Origin: Palsa-883 sp963847615 | GTDB taxonomy: Bacteria; Pseudomonadota; Alphaproteobacteria; Acetobacterales; Acetobacteraceae | Reading direction: 5' to 3' | Length of the DNA: 64,000 nucleotides | NCBI GenBank assembly: GCA_963847615.1 | Contig: CAWKAN010000027.1 | Location: forward strand, 1 to 64,000 | In this document: positions 43,270-52,977 of the stretch, one piece after another | Numbering within the stretch: position 1 is the first letter of the stretch | Layout of the letters: each line of letters starts with the position of its first letter | Notes under the pieces: generated by a model | Databases searched by the model: none | Told to the model about the DNA's origin: nothing | Seen by the model: the letters and a program-made list of their open reading frames with translations, nothing else | Position numbers and translations under genes: made by a program

Positions 43270-45009
43270 TCAGCCAAGCGTGAGGCTGGCGCTCGGCGTA
43301 GGCATAGAGCGGCCGCCACAGCAGCCGGTTGAACAGCACGACGAAGCCGGACATCACCGCCACGCCCAGCACCACGCGCGCCATGTCGCCCGCCTCGGTC
43401 GCCTGCGCGATATAGGCGCCCAGCCCGTGCGCGGTCAGCTTGGTGTTGCCCCACGAGGCCACCTCGGCGACGATGGCGGCATTCCACGAGCCGCCCGAGG
43501 CGGTGATCGCGCCGGTCACGTAGTAGGCGAAGATTCCCGGGAAGATCACCTTGCGCCACCACAGCAGGCCGCCGACGCGGAAATTCTCCGCCGCCTCGCG
43601 CAGATCGCCGGGGAAGGCGGCGGCGCCGGCGATGACGTTGAACAGGATGTACCACTGGGTGCCGAGCACCATCAGCGGCGTCAGCCAGATGTCCACGTTG
43701 AGGTGGAAAGTGACGATCACCACCACGAACGGCGGGAACAGCAGGTTGGCCGGGAAACGCCGCGAGGAACTGCGCCACCGGCTGCGCCCGGCGCGCCCAG
43801 ACCGGGCGCAGCCCGAGCCATACGCCGATCGGCACCCAGATCGAGGCTGGCCAGCAGCATCAGCACCACGACGCGCGCCAGGGTGCACAGGCCCAGCAGC
43901 ACGGCGAGGCCAACGTCGCGCCAGGTCAACTTCGGTGGCGACGAAGTCGACGACTCGCCAGCGCGGCGAGGCCAGCAGCACGCCGAGCACCAGCAGCCAC
44001 ACGCCGTCCACCAGCGCGCGACGGCGGCGCGGCCTCGGCGCGGCGGCGCCGGGCGAACGAGAAGCGGCAGCCGCTGACCGCCATGCCGACACCGCGCCCA
44101 ACGCGTCGCCGACCGGAATTGCAGCAGCCGCGTGCGGCGCATCAGCTTGCAGCATCCAGGGGTCGTCGGCCGTCGCGCCGGCCGTGGTCTCGAAGCGGAA
44201 TTTCGCCGACCAGGCGACCAGCGGGCGGAACAGCAACTGGTCGTAGGCCAGGATCACCACCAGCATGGCCAGGATCGCATACGCCACCGCCGCGATGTCG
44301 CGCCGCTCCAGCGCCAGCGCGACATAGGAGCCGATGCCCGGCAGCTTCCAGGTGTTGTCGCCGACCGAGATCGCCTCGGACGCGACGACGAAGAACCAGC
44401 CGCCGGACATCGACATCATGGTGTTCCACACCAGGCCGGGAACGGCGAACGGCACCTCCAGCCGCCAGAACTGTCTGCCAGCCGCTCAGGTGGAAGCTGA
44501 GCGAGGCCTCCACCAGGTCGGCGGGCACGGTCTTCAGCGACTGGTACAGGCTGAACGCCATGTTCCACGCCTGGCTGGTGAAGATCGCGAAGATCGCCGC
44601 CAGTTCCAGGCCCATCACCCGGCCGGGGAACAGGTTCATGAAGAACACGACGGTGAAGGTCAGGAACCCCAGGATCGGCACCGACTGCAGGATGTCCAGC
44701 ATCGGGGATCAGCACCAGCCCGGCGCGCCGGCTTTTCGCCGCCGCGGTGGCGAAGGTGAAGGTGAACAGCAGCGAGGCGAACAGCGCGGCGAACATGCGC
44801 AGCGTGGTGCGCGCCGCGTAGGCGGGCAGCATCGCCGGGTCGAGGCTGATCGTCAGTCGCGTTCGGCGCGCCGAGCGGCACCAGCGTGCCGCGCGCCACA
44901 TGCGCCACGGCGATCAGCGCGCCGAACACGCACAGACCATGGCGATCAGGTCCCAGCGGTTCGGCAGCCGGCGGCTGAGCGCCAGCGTGGGATGCGGTGT
45001 GTTCGGCAT
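43270..45009 (-). pseudogene. ABC transporter double permease, many frameshifts
   Basis: Membrane subunit with two binding-protein-dependent permease domains, about 580 residues when reassembled. Pieces in order: PNTPHPTLALSRRLPNRWDL, VFGALIAVAHVARG, LRMFAALFASLLFTFTFA, MLDILQSVPILGFLTFTVVF, VPFAVPGLVWNTMMSMSGGW, then the second domain from NLLFPPFVVVIVTFHLN to VSGFV-like MSGFVVLFNRLLW. Breaks near 44930, 44865, 44705, 44475, 43930, 43850, 43757 and 43290. Most are repaired by removing one base, for example one G in GAAGTTGACC or ACAGTTCTGG. No binding-protein gene is adjacent. Confidence 0.82.
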
Positions 45010-45210
45010 GTGCCCGGGGTGTTGGTGGCGGGGACGACGTGCGCCGACCGGGTGTTAGCCCACAGCCGGCAGCGGAGTCACGCGCCGGCGCCAGATTATT
45101 CGCATTGCCGGCGGCGCGCGCGCCGCTGGTAAGCAAACAGTAACAAACTCGCTTCATAAAACCGCCATCTTCAGGCTCAAATTGCCGACCTGAGGACCGG
45201 AGACGCCGCG

Positions 45211-45360
45211 ATGACCGAGACCGAATACGCGCGCAAGCTGGACGAGCTCGACCGGCTGCTGAACGATCCCGACGTGCCGATCCAGCCGGCCCGCGTGTGG
45301 TCACTGCTGGCCGAGATCGCGGAACGCGACCTGGCGCTCGACGAGGTGCGCGCGCCGTAG
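45211..45360 (+). CDS. Small conserved-looking protein, 49 residues
   Basis: An ATG preceded by GGAG opens a 49-residue acidic helical protein (MTETEYARKLDELDRLLNDP, ending LALDEVRAP). The composition and the clean ribosome site argue for a real gene. An AT-rich stretch about 60-120 bases upstream (TAAGCAAACAGTAACAAACT) could be the promoter. Function not recognised. Confidence 0.6.
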   Translation: MTETEYARKLDELDRLLNDPDVPIQPARVWSLLAEIAERDLALDEVRAP

Positions 45361-45597
45361 GCTTGCCCTCGACCGCGGCGCGCCCGCGTTGGGCGGGGCG
45401 CGCAACGATCCGGCTGCGGCTGGTCTGCCCGGCGCTGCCTGCCGCCATCGCCGCCGGGCCGCGCGCGCGTTGCCGCCGCGGCTCTGGCCGGTCCTCACCA
45501 CCGGGTCGCAGCCCCACCGGGTCGAGCCCGGTGGCAGGCTATAGTGTGGCAGACTGTTGCATGGGGTTGTTGCGGCGATTTTCACCTCTGCCATCGG

Positions 45598-46133
45598 CCC
45601 CCCCGGCTGGCGCATCCCGCGCAGCGGTCGCCGCCCGGCGCGCTCCGGTGATGCGACCTCAGCGCTGGCTGCATCGCCAGCAAGCAAGGCTTCCAACACG
45701 GAGGAAGCGCGGAGGGCCACGCAGGCCACGGAGAAGCAAGAAATTCGCTCATATGGCGTTGACTGTTGGACGGCCCCGTAGGGCGGAAAAGCGCAGCGCC
45801 TTCCGCCACCGCCGGGCGAGCCGCTCGCATCTGCCGACGTCCCCAACAACATATCCCGCCACCGTCCGACAGCGGAAGGCGCTGCGCTTTTCCGCCCTAC
45901 GGGGCCGTCCAACCGTCAACGCCATATGAGCCAAGAAATTTGGGCGCTGCGCGCGGTCGTCGGTTCCGGCACCGCGCGCCGCGCAGCGCTGCCTTCTCCG
46001 TGGCCTGCGTGGCCCTCCGCGCTTCCTCCGTGCCAAAATCCTTGCTGACTTGCTGGCCTGCGGACGCGGCGAACCCGCCCAGGGCCGACCGGTCGGTCAA
46101 CCATCGCGGGCAGCGGGTGGGTGAACCCCGTAG
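45598..46133. repeat. Family CB element, copy 3 (inverted, family A inserted inside part B)
   Basis: Part B is split by a family A element at 45746-45932 within its loop. Part C follows from about 46049 and ends GGGTGAACCCCGTAG at 46133. At the B/C junction (about 46030), where copies 1, 2 and 4 have family A, this copy shows the unoccupied sequence. A 45-base direct repeat (CCGGTGGCAGGCT with CTGTTGCATGGGG) lies on both sides of the cluster at about 45527-45580 and 46218-46258. No genes between 45361 and 46344. Confidence 0.82.
45746..45932. mobile_element. Family A MITE, copy 4
   Basis: A 187-bp copy with the 8-bp target duplication AAGAAATT at 45738-45745 and 45933-45940. The left end reads CGCTCATATGG and the right end is the inverse of GGCTCATATGG. 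The target is the loop of a CB element; the unbroken form of the same site (GCAAGAAATTTGGGCGC) is seen in CB copy 2. Confidence 0.88.
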
Positions 46134-46344
46134 CGCCACGAGGACGGCGCCAGGGCCGGGTCGCGCGGCGGCGCGGCTGCGGGAGGGCCGCCCGCGCAGC
46201 CCCTCCGTCTCACCACCGGATCGTGGTCCGGTGGCAGGCTGTTGCATGGGGTCGTTGCGCGCGAGGCGCGGCGCGTGCCCGGCCGGTCCGGTTGCCTGGG
46301 CGGCTCCGCTCACGCCGGCTGCGCTCACGCCGGCGCCCGCGCCG

Positions 46345-47181
46345 CTACCTGCCGTATTCCGCCGCCAACGCCGCCTCTTCCGCCTGGTCGGCCAGCATCG
46401 CCGCCTGGCCCGCCGGGCTCAGCGCCTCCAGCGGCCCGCCCGGACCCGTGTAGCTGTAGCCGAAGAACTCCCGCCGCTGCGCCAGCGTCATGTTCTCCCA
46501 GCCGGGATACGGCCGCCACAGCTTCGGGTCGGGCGTCCAGCGCCGCGCGTAGTCGTCCGGCTTGTGCTGGTAGATCCGCCGCGGCCCGGGCTGCACCGGC
46601 AGCGGCGGCTCGCCGGCTTCCTCGCGGCGCACCCGCTCGACCTCCTCGGCCAGCTCGTCGTCGGGGACCTCGTCGAGCCAGCGGATGATGGTCTCCGGCT
46701 CGGCCTCGGCCGCCCCCGGCGAGCCGCCCCGCGCCGCCTCCGCCGGCCGCGCCGGCGCGTTCTGCCAGCCCGTCGCCAGCGCCGCCGCCGTGTCCCCCCA
46801 GTCGCGCGCCGGGGCCGCCGGCTGCGCCCGCTGTTCCTGCAGCAGCCGCGCCGCGCCGGCCAGCACCCGCGCCAGCGCCGCGGCATTGGCGCGCTGGCGC
46901 AGCGCCTGCCTGGCGCCGGCGTCGGGCGCGAAGCCGAGCCGGAACGCGTCCAGCATGGCGGCGTTGGCGGCGATGATCTGCACCGCGTACAGCGCCTCGA
47001 TCGGGTCGCGCGGGGCCAGCGTGGCGAGCTGGTCGAGCGCGCCCTGCACGATGGCGGTCCAGGCGGCGTCCGGGGCATCCGCGGCCGGGCGGGGCAGGGT
47101 CAGCACCATCGCCTGCAGGACGTGCGGCGGCAGCGGGTAGTCGGGTTTGTCGGCGGCGGGGGACGCGGGGCGCTGCGGCAC
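46345..47181 (-). CDS. Uncharacterised protein, 278 residues
   Basis: A complete gene with a GTG start at 47181 and GGAG 8 bases upstream. The N-terminal half is helical (DPIEALYAVQIIAANAAMLD and LRQRANAAALARVLAGAARL). The C-terminal half is acidic then aromatic (PKLWRPYPGWENMTLAQRRE followed by FFGYSYTG). No transmembrane segment or signal is seen and no known domain was recognised. It is divergent from the histidine kinase gene with a 340-base gap that has an AT-rich core near 47225-47240. Confidence 0.75.
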   Translation of the reverse strand: MPQRPASPAADKPDYPLPPHVLQAMVLTLPRPAADAPDAAWTAIVQGALDQLATLAPRDPIEALYAVQIIAANAAMLDAFRLGFAPDAGARQALRQRANAAALARVLAGAARLLQEQRAQPAAPARDWGDTAAALATGWQNAPARPAEAARGGSPGAAEAEPETIIRWLDEVPDDELAEEVERVRREEAGEPPLPVQPGPRRIYQHKPDDYARRWTPDPKLWRPYPGWENMTLAQRREFFGYSYTGPGGPLEALSPAGQAAMLADQAEEAALAAEYGR

Positions 47182-47523
47182 GGGGGCGGCTCCGGCGGTG
47201 GTACAGGACCGGGCAGCCTAGCCCAATCAGGAAAATATTCCGTTAAGACGGCGCGAGACCCCCCGCTGCGCGACAGTAACGGTCGCGCCACGACCGGCCG
47301 CCAGCACCCGCAGCGCGATCCGGCGGATCGCGCGCCACGCGCCACGGCGGCAGCGCACGACGGCGGAATACCAGGCGCGGGCACCCAAGATCGCGCCGCG
47401 CCTGTCCCATCGCAACCGAACCAATCGCCTCGCCGATCGGTCCGCACAAAAAATGGCTATCGTTCAGCGCGCTAATGGGCGATCATTCGAAACAGGTTCA
47501 GATGACCGCGCCGCGCCGGAGCA

Positions 47524-50514
47524 TTGGCCGACCGGCAACAGATGAGGGGGGACGTGCCCAGCATCCGTTCCTACCGTCCCGGCACCACAAGGGCGATGCT
47601 CCAGCTCACGGTCTTCCTGCTGGGGCTCAGCGGCCTGGCCGCGGGCTGGTTCACCTACCATAGCCGCGTCCGCCTGATCGACGACGCCGCGGCCGACCTC
47701 GCGCACCTCAGCCGCGTTGTCGCCGGCCAACTGAGCGAACGCATCCATCTGCTGGACCACATCATCGAGCAGAGCGGCGAAGCCTATCGCGCGCGAGCCG
47801 AGCTGGGCCAGCCGAACCAGGCCGAGATGGATGACCTGCTGGCGGCCCAGGTCGCCGACATCGGCCCGGCGATTCGCGTGCTCGGCATCGTCACCGCCGA
47901 CGGGGTGACGCAATACTCGTCGCGCGGGCTCGCGGCGAAACGTCCCTATACCGGCGACCGCGGCTATTTCCGCGAACATCGCGACGCGGGACGGCGCGTC
48001 CTGCTGTCCGGCCCGGTGCTCAGCCGTGCCGATGGCAAGCCCGCCCTCTACATCTCACGGCGCATCGACGACCGGCACGGCCGCTTCCTCGGCGTCGCCT
48101 TCGCCAATATCGATCCGACCGTGTTCGATCGCGACCTGGCCAGGATGGGCCTGCCCGAGGGCGCCGTGGCCACCCTGCTGACCCCGGACGGCGGCGTGGT
48201 GGCAGGCTGTCCCCCGGCCACCACGCCGGCCGCGCTGACCCAGGGCGATGACCCCTCGTTTGCCATTCCCGGCGCGGTCAATCCCACCCCGCTCCATCCG
48301 GCCGGCACGCCGCCGACCGCCCCAACGGGCGTGCCAATGGGCGTGCCAATTGGCGTGCCAGCGGGGGGCGTGCCAGCGGGGGGCGTGCCAGCGGGCGGGC
48401 AATCCGCCGCGGCAGCGGAGCTGCACGGGGCGCAACTGACCTATCGCACCAGGCTGGCCGGCCTGCCGCTCAGCCTGACCGTTGCGGTGCCGGAGAGCGC
48501 CTATCTCGGCCTCTGGTACGGCGACATTCGCAGCATCGCCGCCATCACGGCGATGATCGCGGTCTGCCTGCTCCTGGTGATGGCCGGCCTGCACCGGCAA
48601 TTGCGCATCAACGATGCCCATGCCGCGGCGCTGGACCACACCAGGGACCTGCTGGAAGCCGCACAATCCCTGGCGCAGCTCGGCAACTGGCTGTGGGATG
48701 CCGGCCGGCGCAGCGTCGAGGTCTCGCAGCAATTCGTCGAAATGCTCGCCATCGCGCCCGGCGCCACCACGCGGCCGGGCGAGGTGTGGCGGGCGATCCT
48801 GCCGCCCGACCGCCCGCTGCTCCGCCAGGCCTGGCGGACACTGGTGCGCGGCGGCCCGACGCAACGCCTCGAACTCCGCGTCGTCCGCCCGGACGGCGAG
48901 GTCCGCAACGTCGCCGTCGTCGCCCAACGCGACACCGCGCGAACCGGGCCGCGGGCGGGGATCTTCGGCACCGTCCTCGACATCACGCAACGCAAGCGGG
49001 CCGAGGCGGAACGCCGCCGCTGGGCCGATGCCTTCGAGAACGCCGCCTTCGGCATCGCCATCACCGACGCCACGCGCAACACCCAACTGACGGTGAACCC
49101 GGCCTACGCGGCGCTGCACGGCATGACGGTCGACGAACTGACCGACTTCGATGTCGCCAGGCTGCATCCGCCCGAGGCAATCCGAACCCATCTGCAGGCG
49201 ATGCGCAGCGCGGACGCGACCGGTCATGTGGAATTCGACACCGACCGGATCCGCAAGGACGGCGCGCGGTTCCCGGTGCGGATCTCCCTGACGACCGTGC
49301 CGGACGAGGCCGGACGGCCGCTCTACCGCATCGCCACCGTCAGCGACATAACGGAACGCAAGAGCATCGAGCAGCAGCTCGTCCAGGCGCAGAAGATGGA
49401 GGCGATCGGCAACCTGACCGGCGGCATCGCGCACGACTTCAACAACCTGCTGGCGATCATCGTGGTCAGCCTGGACAGCCTGGAGCCGCTGGTGCGGGAC
49501 GACGAGGATGCCGCCACCCTGGTGGCCGACTGCCTCGCCGCGGCGCTCAGCGGGGCCAGCCTGACCCAGCGCCTGCTCGCCTTCGCGCGCCGCCAGGCCC
49601 TCGCGCCCGGCATCGTATCGATCAACCACCTGGTCGACGGCATGGTCGCGCTGCTGCGCCGCTCACTGGGCGAAACGATCGTCGTCTCGCTGCAACTCGA
49701 CACCGCGCTGTGGCCGACCTTCGTCGATCCGGGCCAGCTGCAGGCCAGCCTGCTCAACCTGGCGATGAACGCCCGCGACGCCATGCCCAAGGGCGGCCAC
49801 CTGCAGATCGCCACCGCCAACAAACGCATCGACGCCGACGCCGCGCAGACCCACCCCGAGCTGCAGCCCGGCGACTACGTCACGATCACCGTCAGCGATA
49901 CCGGCGTCGGCATGGCAGCCGAGGTCATGGAACACATCTTCGAACCGTTCTACACCACCAAGGAACGCGGCCGCGGCACCGGCCTCGGGCTCAGCATGGT
50001 GTTCGGCTTCCTGCGGCAATCAAACGGGCTGATCACCGTCTACAGCGCGCCCGGCAAAGGCGCCACCTTCCGCCTCTACCTGCCGCGCTCGGTCCGCCAG
50101 CCGGCTGCGACAGCGCGCCCCGATCAAGCCCCGCCAACCGCCGGCGGCAGCGAAACCATCCTCGTCGTCGAAGACAACGAGAAATTGCGCCAGACCGTCG
50201 TCCGCCAGCTCGTGTCGCTGAACTACGACGTGGTCAGCGCCGCCGACGCCGACGACGCACTGACACTGCTGCAAAACCGCCGCGTCGATGTCCTCCTCAC
50301 CGACGTGGTGATGCCCGGATCATCGGACGGCTTCGCCCTCGCGCGCGAGGTAACGGCGCGCTGGCCAGCAACCCGCATCGTGTTCACCTCCGGCTTCGCC
50401 GAAACGAAACTGAACGGCAATGCCGCCAGCCCGACACCACCGGTCCGCATCCTGACCAAACCCTACCGCCGCGACGAACTGGCCCGCATGATCCGCGACA
50501 CACTCGACGGCTGA
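47524..50514 (+). CDS. Hybrid sensor histidine kinase with Cache, two PAS and receiver domains
   Basis: Membrane sensor of up to 996 residues. Two membrane helices (about 25-43 and 334-356) bracket a periplasmic Cache-like domain that contains a low-complexity VPAGG repeat near 268-292. Two PAS domains follow (about 375-490 and 500-612). The kinase has phospho-acceptor His637 (GGIAHDFNN), the N-box NLAMNARD, DTGVGM at 792-797 and GTGLGL at 818-823. A C-terminal receiver has Asp884, Asp927 and Lys979. The start is uncertain: TTG 47524, ATG 47542 or GTG 47554, the last just after GAGGGGGG. No separate response regulator is adjacent. Confidence 0.92.
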   Translation: MADRQQMRGDVPSIRSYRPGTTRAMLQLTVFLLGLSGLAAGWFTYHSRVRLIDDAAADLAHLSRVVAGQLSERIHLLDHIIEQSGEAYRARAELGQPNQAEMDDLLAAQVADIGPAIRVLGIVTADGVTQYSSRGLAAKRPYTGDRGYFREHRDAGRRVLLSGPVLSRADGKPALYISRRIDDRHGRFLGVAFANIDPTVFDRDLARMGLPEGAVATLLTPDGGVVAGCPPATTPAALTQGDDPSFAIPGAVNPTPLHPAGTPPTAPTGVPMGVPIGVPAGGVPAGGVPAGGQSAAAAELHGAQLTYRTRLAGLPLSLTVAVPESAYLGLWYGDIRSIAAITAMIAVCLLLVMAGLHRQLRINDAHAAALDHTRDLLEAAQSLAQLGNWLWDAGRRSVEVSQQFVEMLAIAPGATTRPGEVWRAILPPDRPLLRQAWRTLVRGGPTQRLELRVVRPDGEVRNVAVVAQRDTARTGPRAGIFGTVLDITQRKRAEAERRRWADAFENAAFGIAITDATRNTQLTVNPAYAALHGMTVDELTDFDVARLHPPEAIRTHLQAMRSADATGHVEFDTDRIRKDGARFPVRISLTTVPDEAGRPLYRIATVSDITERKSIEQQLVQAQKMEAIGNLTGGIAHDFNNLLAIIVVSLDSLEPLVRDDEDAATLVADCLAAALSGASLTQRLLAFARRQALAPGIVSINHLVDGMVALLRRSLGETIVVSLQLDTALWPTFVDPGQLQASLLNLAMNARDAMPKGGHLQIATANKRIDADAAQTHPELQPGDYVTITVSDTGVGMAAEVMEHIFEPFYTTKERGRGTGLGLSMVFGFLRQSNGLITVYSAPGKGATFRLYLPRSVRQPAATARPDQAPPTAGGSETILVVEDNEKLRQTVVRQLVSLNYDVVSAADADDALTLLQNRRVDVLLTDVVMPGSSDGFALAREVTARWPATRIVFTSGFAETKLNGNAASPTPPVRILTKPYRRDELARMIRDTLDG

Positions 50515-50523
50515 CCATCGTCG

Positions 50524-50880
50524 CCCCCCCTTGGCGCCGGGACGCGGGCTGAGGGGAGCAAGGCCGGGGCTCCGCCCCAGACCCCGCCAGGGGGCTTTGC
50601 CCCCTGGACCCCCACCAGAGGCGGAGCCTCTGGACTCCATGACTGGGAGTGTGGGGAGGGGAAGGGGGCGGGTGGGCGAGGCGAAGGGGCGCCGTCCGGC
50701 ACGCCGGACGGCGCCCCTTCGCCTCGCCCACCCGCCCCCTTCCCCTCCCCACACTCCCAGTGAAGGGTTCCAAGGGCTCCGCCCTTGGCGGGGTTCCAAG
50801 GGGCAGCGCCCCTTGGTGGGGTCTGGGGCGAAGCCCCGGCCTTGCTCCCCTCAGCCGACGCCCCGGCGCCAAGGGGGGGC
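50524..50880. repeat. Family D hairpin-array element, copy 5
   Basis: Full element with the same core type as copy 4; the 120-bp palindrome is at 50642-50761. Three hairpins lie on each side. The outer inverted ends extend to CCTTGGCGCCGGG on both sides, so the right arm codes for the last residues of the MFS protein (PPWRRGVG). It lies between convergent genes. Confidence 0.92.
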
Positions 50881-52071
50881 GATGATGGTTGCCGCCGAGA
50901 CCATGCCCAGCAGGCCCGCGAGCAGGGCGACCGGGTAGCCCAGGTGGCTGACCATTGGCCCGGCGGCGCAGGTGCCGAGCACGGTGGCCAGGGCGCCGGT
51001 GGCGCTGAGCAGGCCGACCGCCGCGCCCTCGCCGATCGGTGTCAGCCGGGCGGCGAGGCCGGTGCCGGCGACGCTCAGCACCGGCCAGGCGAGCATGACC
51101 AGGCCGAAGCCGAGCAGCGCCAGTTCGGCGCGTCCGGGAAACGCCAGCGGCAGCAGCCCGCCCAGCAGGGCGAAGCCCGCCAGGCGCAGCGCCAGCGCCG
51201 CGAGGTAGAGCCGCCGATCGCCGAAGCGCTCGGCCCAGCGCCCGGCCAGCACGAACAGCGCGGTGCCCAGCAAGGCGGCGACTGCATAGGCGATGGCGCT
51301 CAGGCCGGGGTCGATGCCGAAGCTGCCGCGCATCAGCAGCGGGAAGTAGGCGAAGAACGCGGCGACCCCGAGGTTGTAGGCGAACCACGACAGCAGGAAC
51401 CGCCCGAACGGCAGGCGCAGCACCTCCGGCAGCCTGCGGAGATCGGCCCAGCGCAGCCGGTGCGCCGGCTGCGGCAGCGCGCCCAGCCCGGGGCTGGCGC
51501 GCGGCCGCGCCCGTCCCGGGCCGGCCGGCAGGCCGATCCGCCCGACCGCCAGCGCCGGCAGCGTGGTCGCCGCGGCGACCCAGATGCCGAGCGCGAACTG
51601 CCCGGAGGTGAACCCCGCCGCCAGCAGCAGCCCCGCCACCTGGCCGGCGCCGCTGAAGCCTTGCAGCCAGCCGAGCCGCGGCTCCCACTCCGGTTGCGGC
51701 ACGAAGTCGATGATGAGCAGGTTGCCGACCACCGTCACCGCGGCGGTGCCGAGGCCGACGCCGACCCCCAGCACCAGCCACGGCGCCAGGCTGGAGACCA
51801 GCGGGATGCCGGCGGTGGCCAGCCCGATCGCCGCCAGCCCGCCGAGGAACAGCGTGCGGTAGGCATGGCTGCGCTCCGCCAGGGCGCCGAGCAGCGGGGC
51901 GCCGAGCAGGCCGAGACTGTAGGCCCCCGTCACATAGGCAACAAAATCCAGCCGCTGCGAAACCTGCGCGACCAGCAGCGGCAGCAGCACCGGCAGCAGG
52001 CCGGAGGCGACCAGGCCCATGCTGGAACTCGCCAGATACCACGGCGCGACGCGCCCCTGCGCTTGGTCCAT
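50851..52071 (-). CDS. MFS transporter
   Basis: Inner-membrane major-facilitator protein of 406 residues with about 12 hydrophobic segments and a basic central loop (PGRARPRASPGLGALPQPAH). The ATG at 52071 opens MDQAQGRVAPWYLASSSMGL. It resembles drug- or metabolite-efflux members; the substrate is unknown. Its stop lies within the outer arm of a family D element. Confidence 0.9.
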   Translation of the reverse strand: MDQAQGRVAPWYLASSSMGLVASGLLPVLLPLLVAQVSQRLDFVAYVTGAYSLGLLGAPLLGALAERSHAYRTLFLGGLAAIGLATAGIPLVSSLAPWLVLGVGVGLGTAAVTVVGNLLIIDFVPQPEWEPRLGWLQGFSGAGQVAGLLLAAGFTSGQFALGIWVAAATTLPALAVGRIGLPAGPGRARPRASPGLGALPQPAHRLRWADLRRLPEVLRLPFGRFLLSWFAYNLGVAAFFAYFPLLMRGSFGIDPGLSAIAYAVAALLGTALFVLAGRWAERFGDRRLYLAALALRLAGFALLGGLLPLAFPGRAELALLGFGLVMLAWPVLSVAGTGLAARLTPIGEGAAVGLLSATGALATVLGTCAAGPMVSHLGYPVALLAGLLGMVSAATIIAPPWRRGVG

Positions 52072-52078
52072 GCCCGGG

Positions 52079-52867
52079 TCATAGCAGCGGGCGCGGCCGA
52101 GGGGCAGCCGGCCGCGCCTCGGCGCCGGCGCGCGCCGGCGCGTGGGGAGCTACGGCCGGCCGGCGCTGGGCCAGTTCGGCCGATCGAGCGGGTCCGGCTC
52201 GGTCCACTGGTCCATGTGGTCCTCGACCTGGCGAACGCCGTCGGTCGATTTCGGCGGCGGCGATGCGCGCCTGGCGCTCGGCATCGGTGTCGACGTAGCC
52301 CCACAGGTGCACGACGCCGTCGTCCACCATGACGTGGCTGTCCGGCGGATCGCCGCCCCAGGGCTGCGCGCGCAGCTCGGCCAGGATGGCATCGCGGATG
52401 CGCCGGTCGTCGACCGCGCCGGGCCGGGCGATCCGCGCCGCCAGCGCGCGCAGCAGGTCGGCGCGGCTGACGATGCCCAGCAGCTTGCCGTCGCGCAGCA
52501 CCGGCACGCGCTTGATGCTATGCGTCTCCAGCAGCGCCGCGATCTCCGCCAGCGCGGCGGTGTCGGCGACGCCGACCACCTCGGTCGTCATCACCTCCTT
52601 CGCCGTGCGGCCATGGGTGTGCACGTAGTCGGCGGCGAGCTGGGCGGTGGAGCGGATCAGCACCCGCCAATACGACGGCCCGCGCTCGGTGCCGAGTTCG
52701 GCGCGGCGGATCAGGTCGCCCTCGCTGACGATGCCGACCAGCCGGTCGCCGTCGACGATCGGGATGGCGCTGACGGCGTGCGACAGCATCAGCCGGATCA
52801 GCTCGACGATCGGCGTGTCCGGGGTGGCGGTGATGACGCCTGGCGTCATGACGTCGATGGCCTGCAC
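52079..52867 (-). CDS. CBS-domain pair with BON domain, C-terminal frameshift likely
   Basis: Cytoplasmic regulatory-type protein. Two CBS motifs (VMTPGVITATPDTPIVELIR, ending IVSEGDLIRR; and VMTTEVVGVADTAALAEIAA, ending IVSRADLLRAL) precede a BON domain (DAILAELRAQPWG to VVHLWGYVDTDAERQARIAA). GTG 52867 is chosen for AGGAGG at spacing 8. After IAAAEID the frame gives an Arg/Ala-rich tail to 52079, but the neighbouring frame gives DGVRQVEDHMDQWTEPDP and stops at 52150, which is the expected BON end. One extra base near 52253 explains this. Confidence 0.85.
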   Translation of the reverse strand: MQAIDVMTPGVITATPDTPIVELIRLMLSHAVSAIPIVDGDRLVGIVSEGDLIRRAELGTERGPSYWRVLIRSTAQLAADYVHTHGRTAKEVMTTEVVGVADTAALAEIAALLETHSIKRVPVLRDGKLLGIVSRADLLRALAARIARPGAVDDRRIRDAILAELRAQPWGGDPPDSHVMVDDGVVHLWGYVDTDAERQARIAAAEIDRRRSPGRGPHGPVDRAGPARSAELAQRRPAVAPHAPARAGAEARPAAPRPRPLL

Positions 52868-52977
52868 CGTGGGGTCCTCCTGCGACGGACTGCCGAGGCA
52901 ACATGCACCCGCGGCGCCGCCGCCACGTTGACGTGGGTCAATCGCCGCCGGCGAGAGCGGGAGACGTCCGCGCTGGT

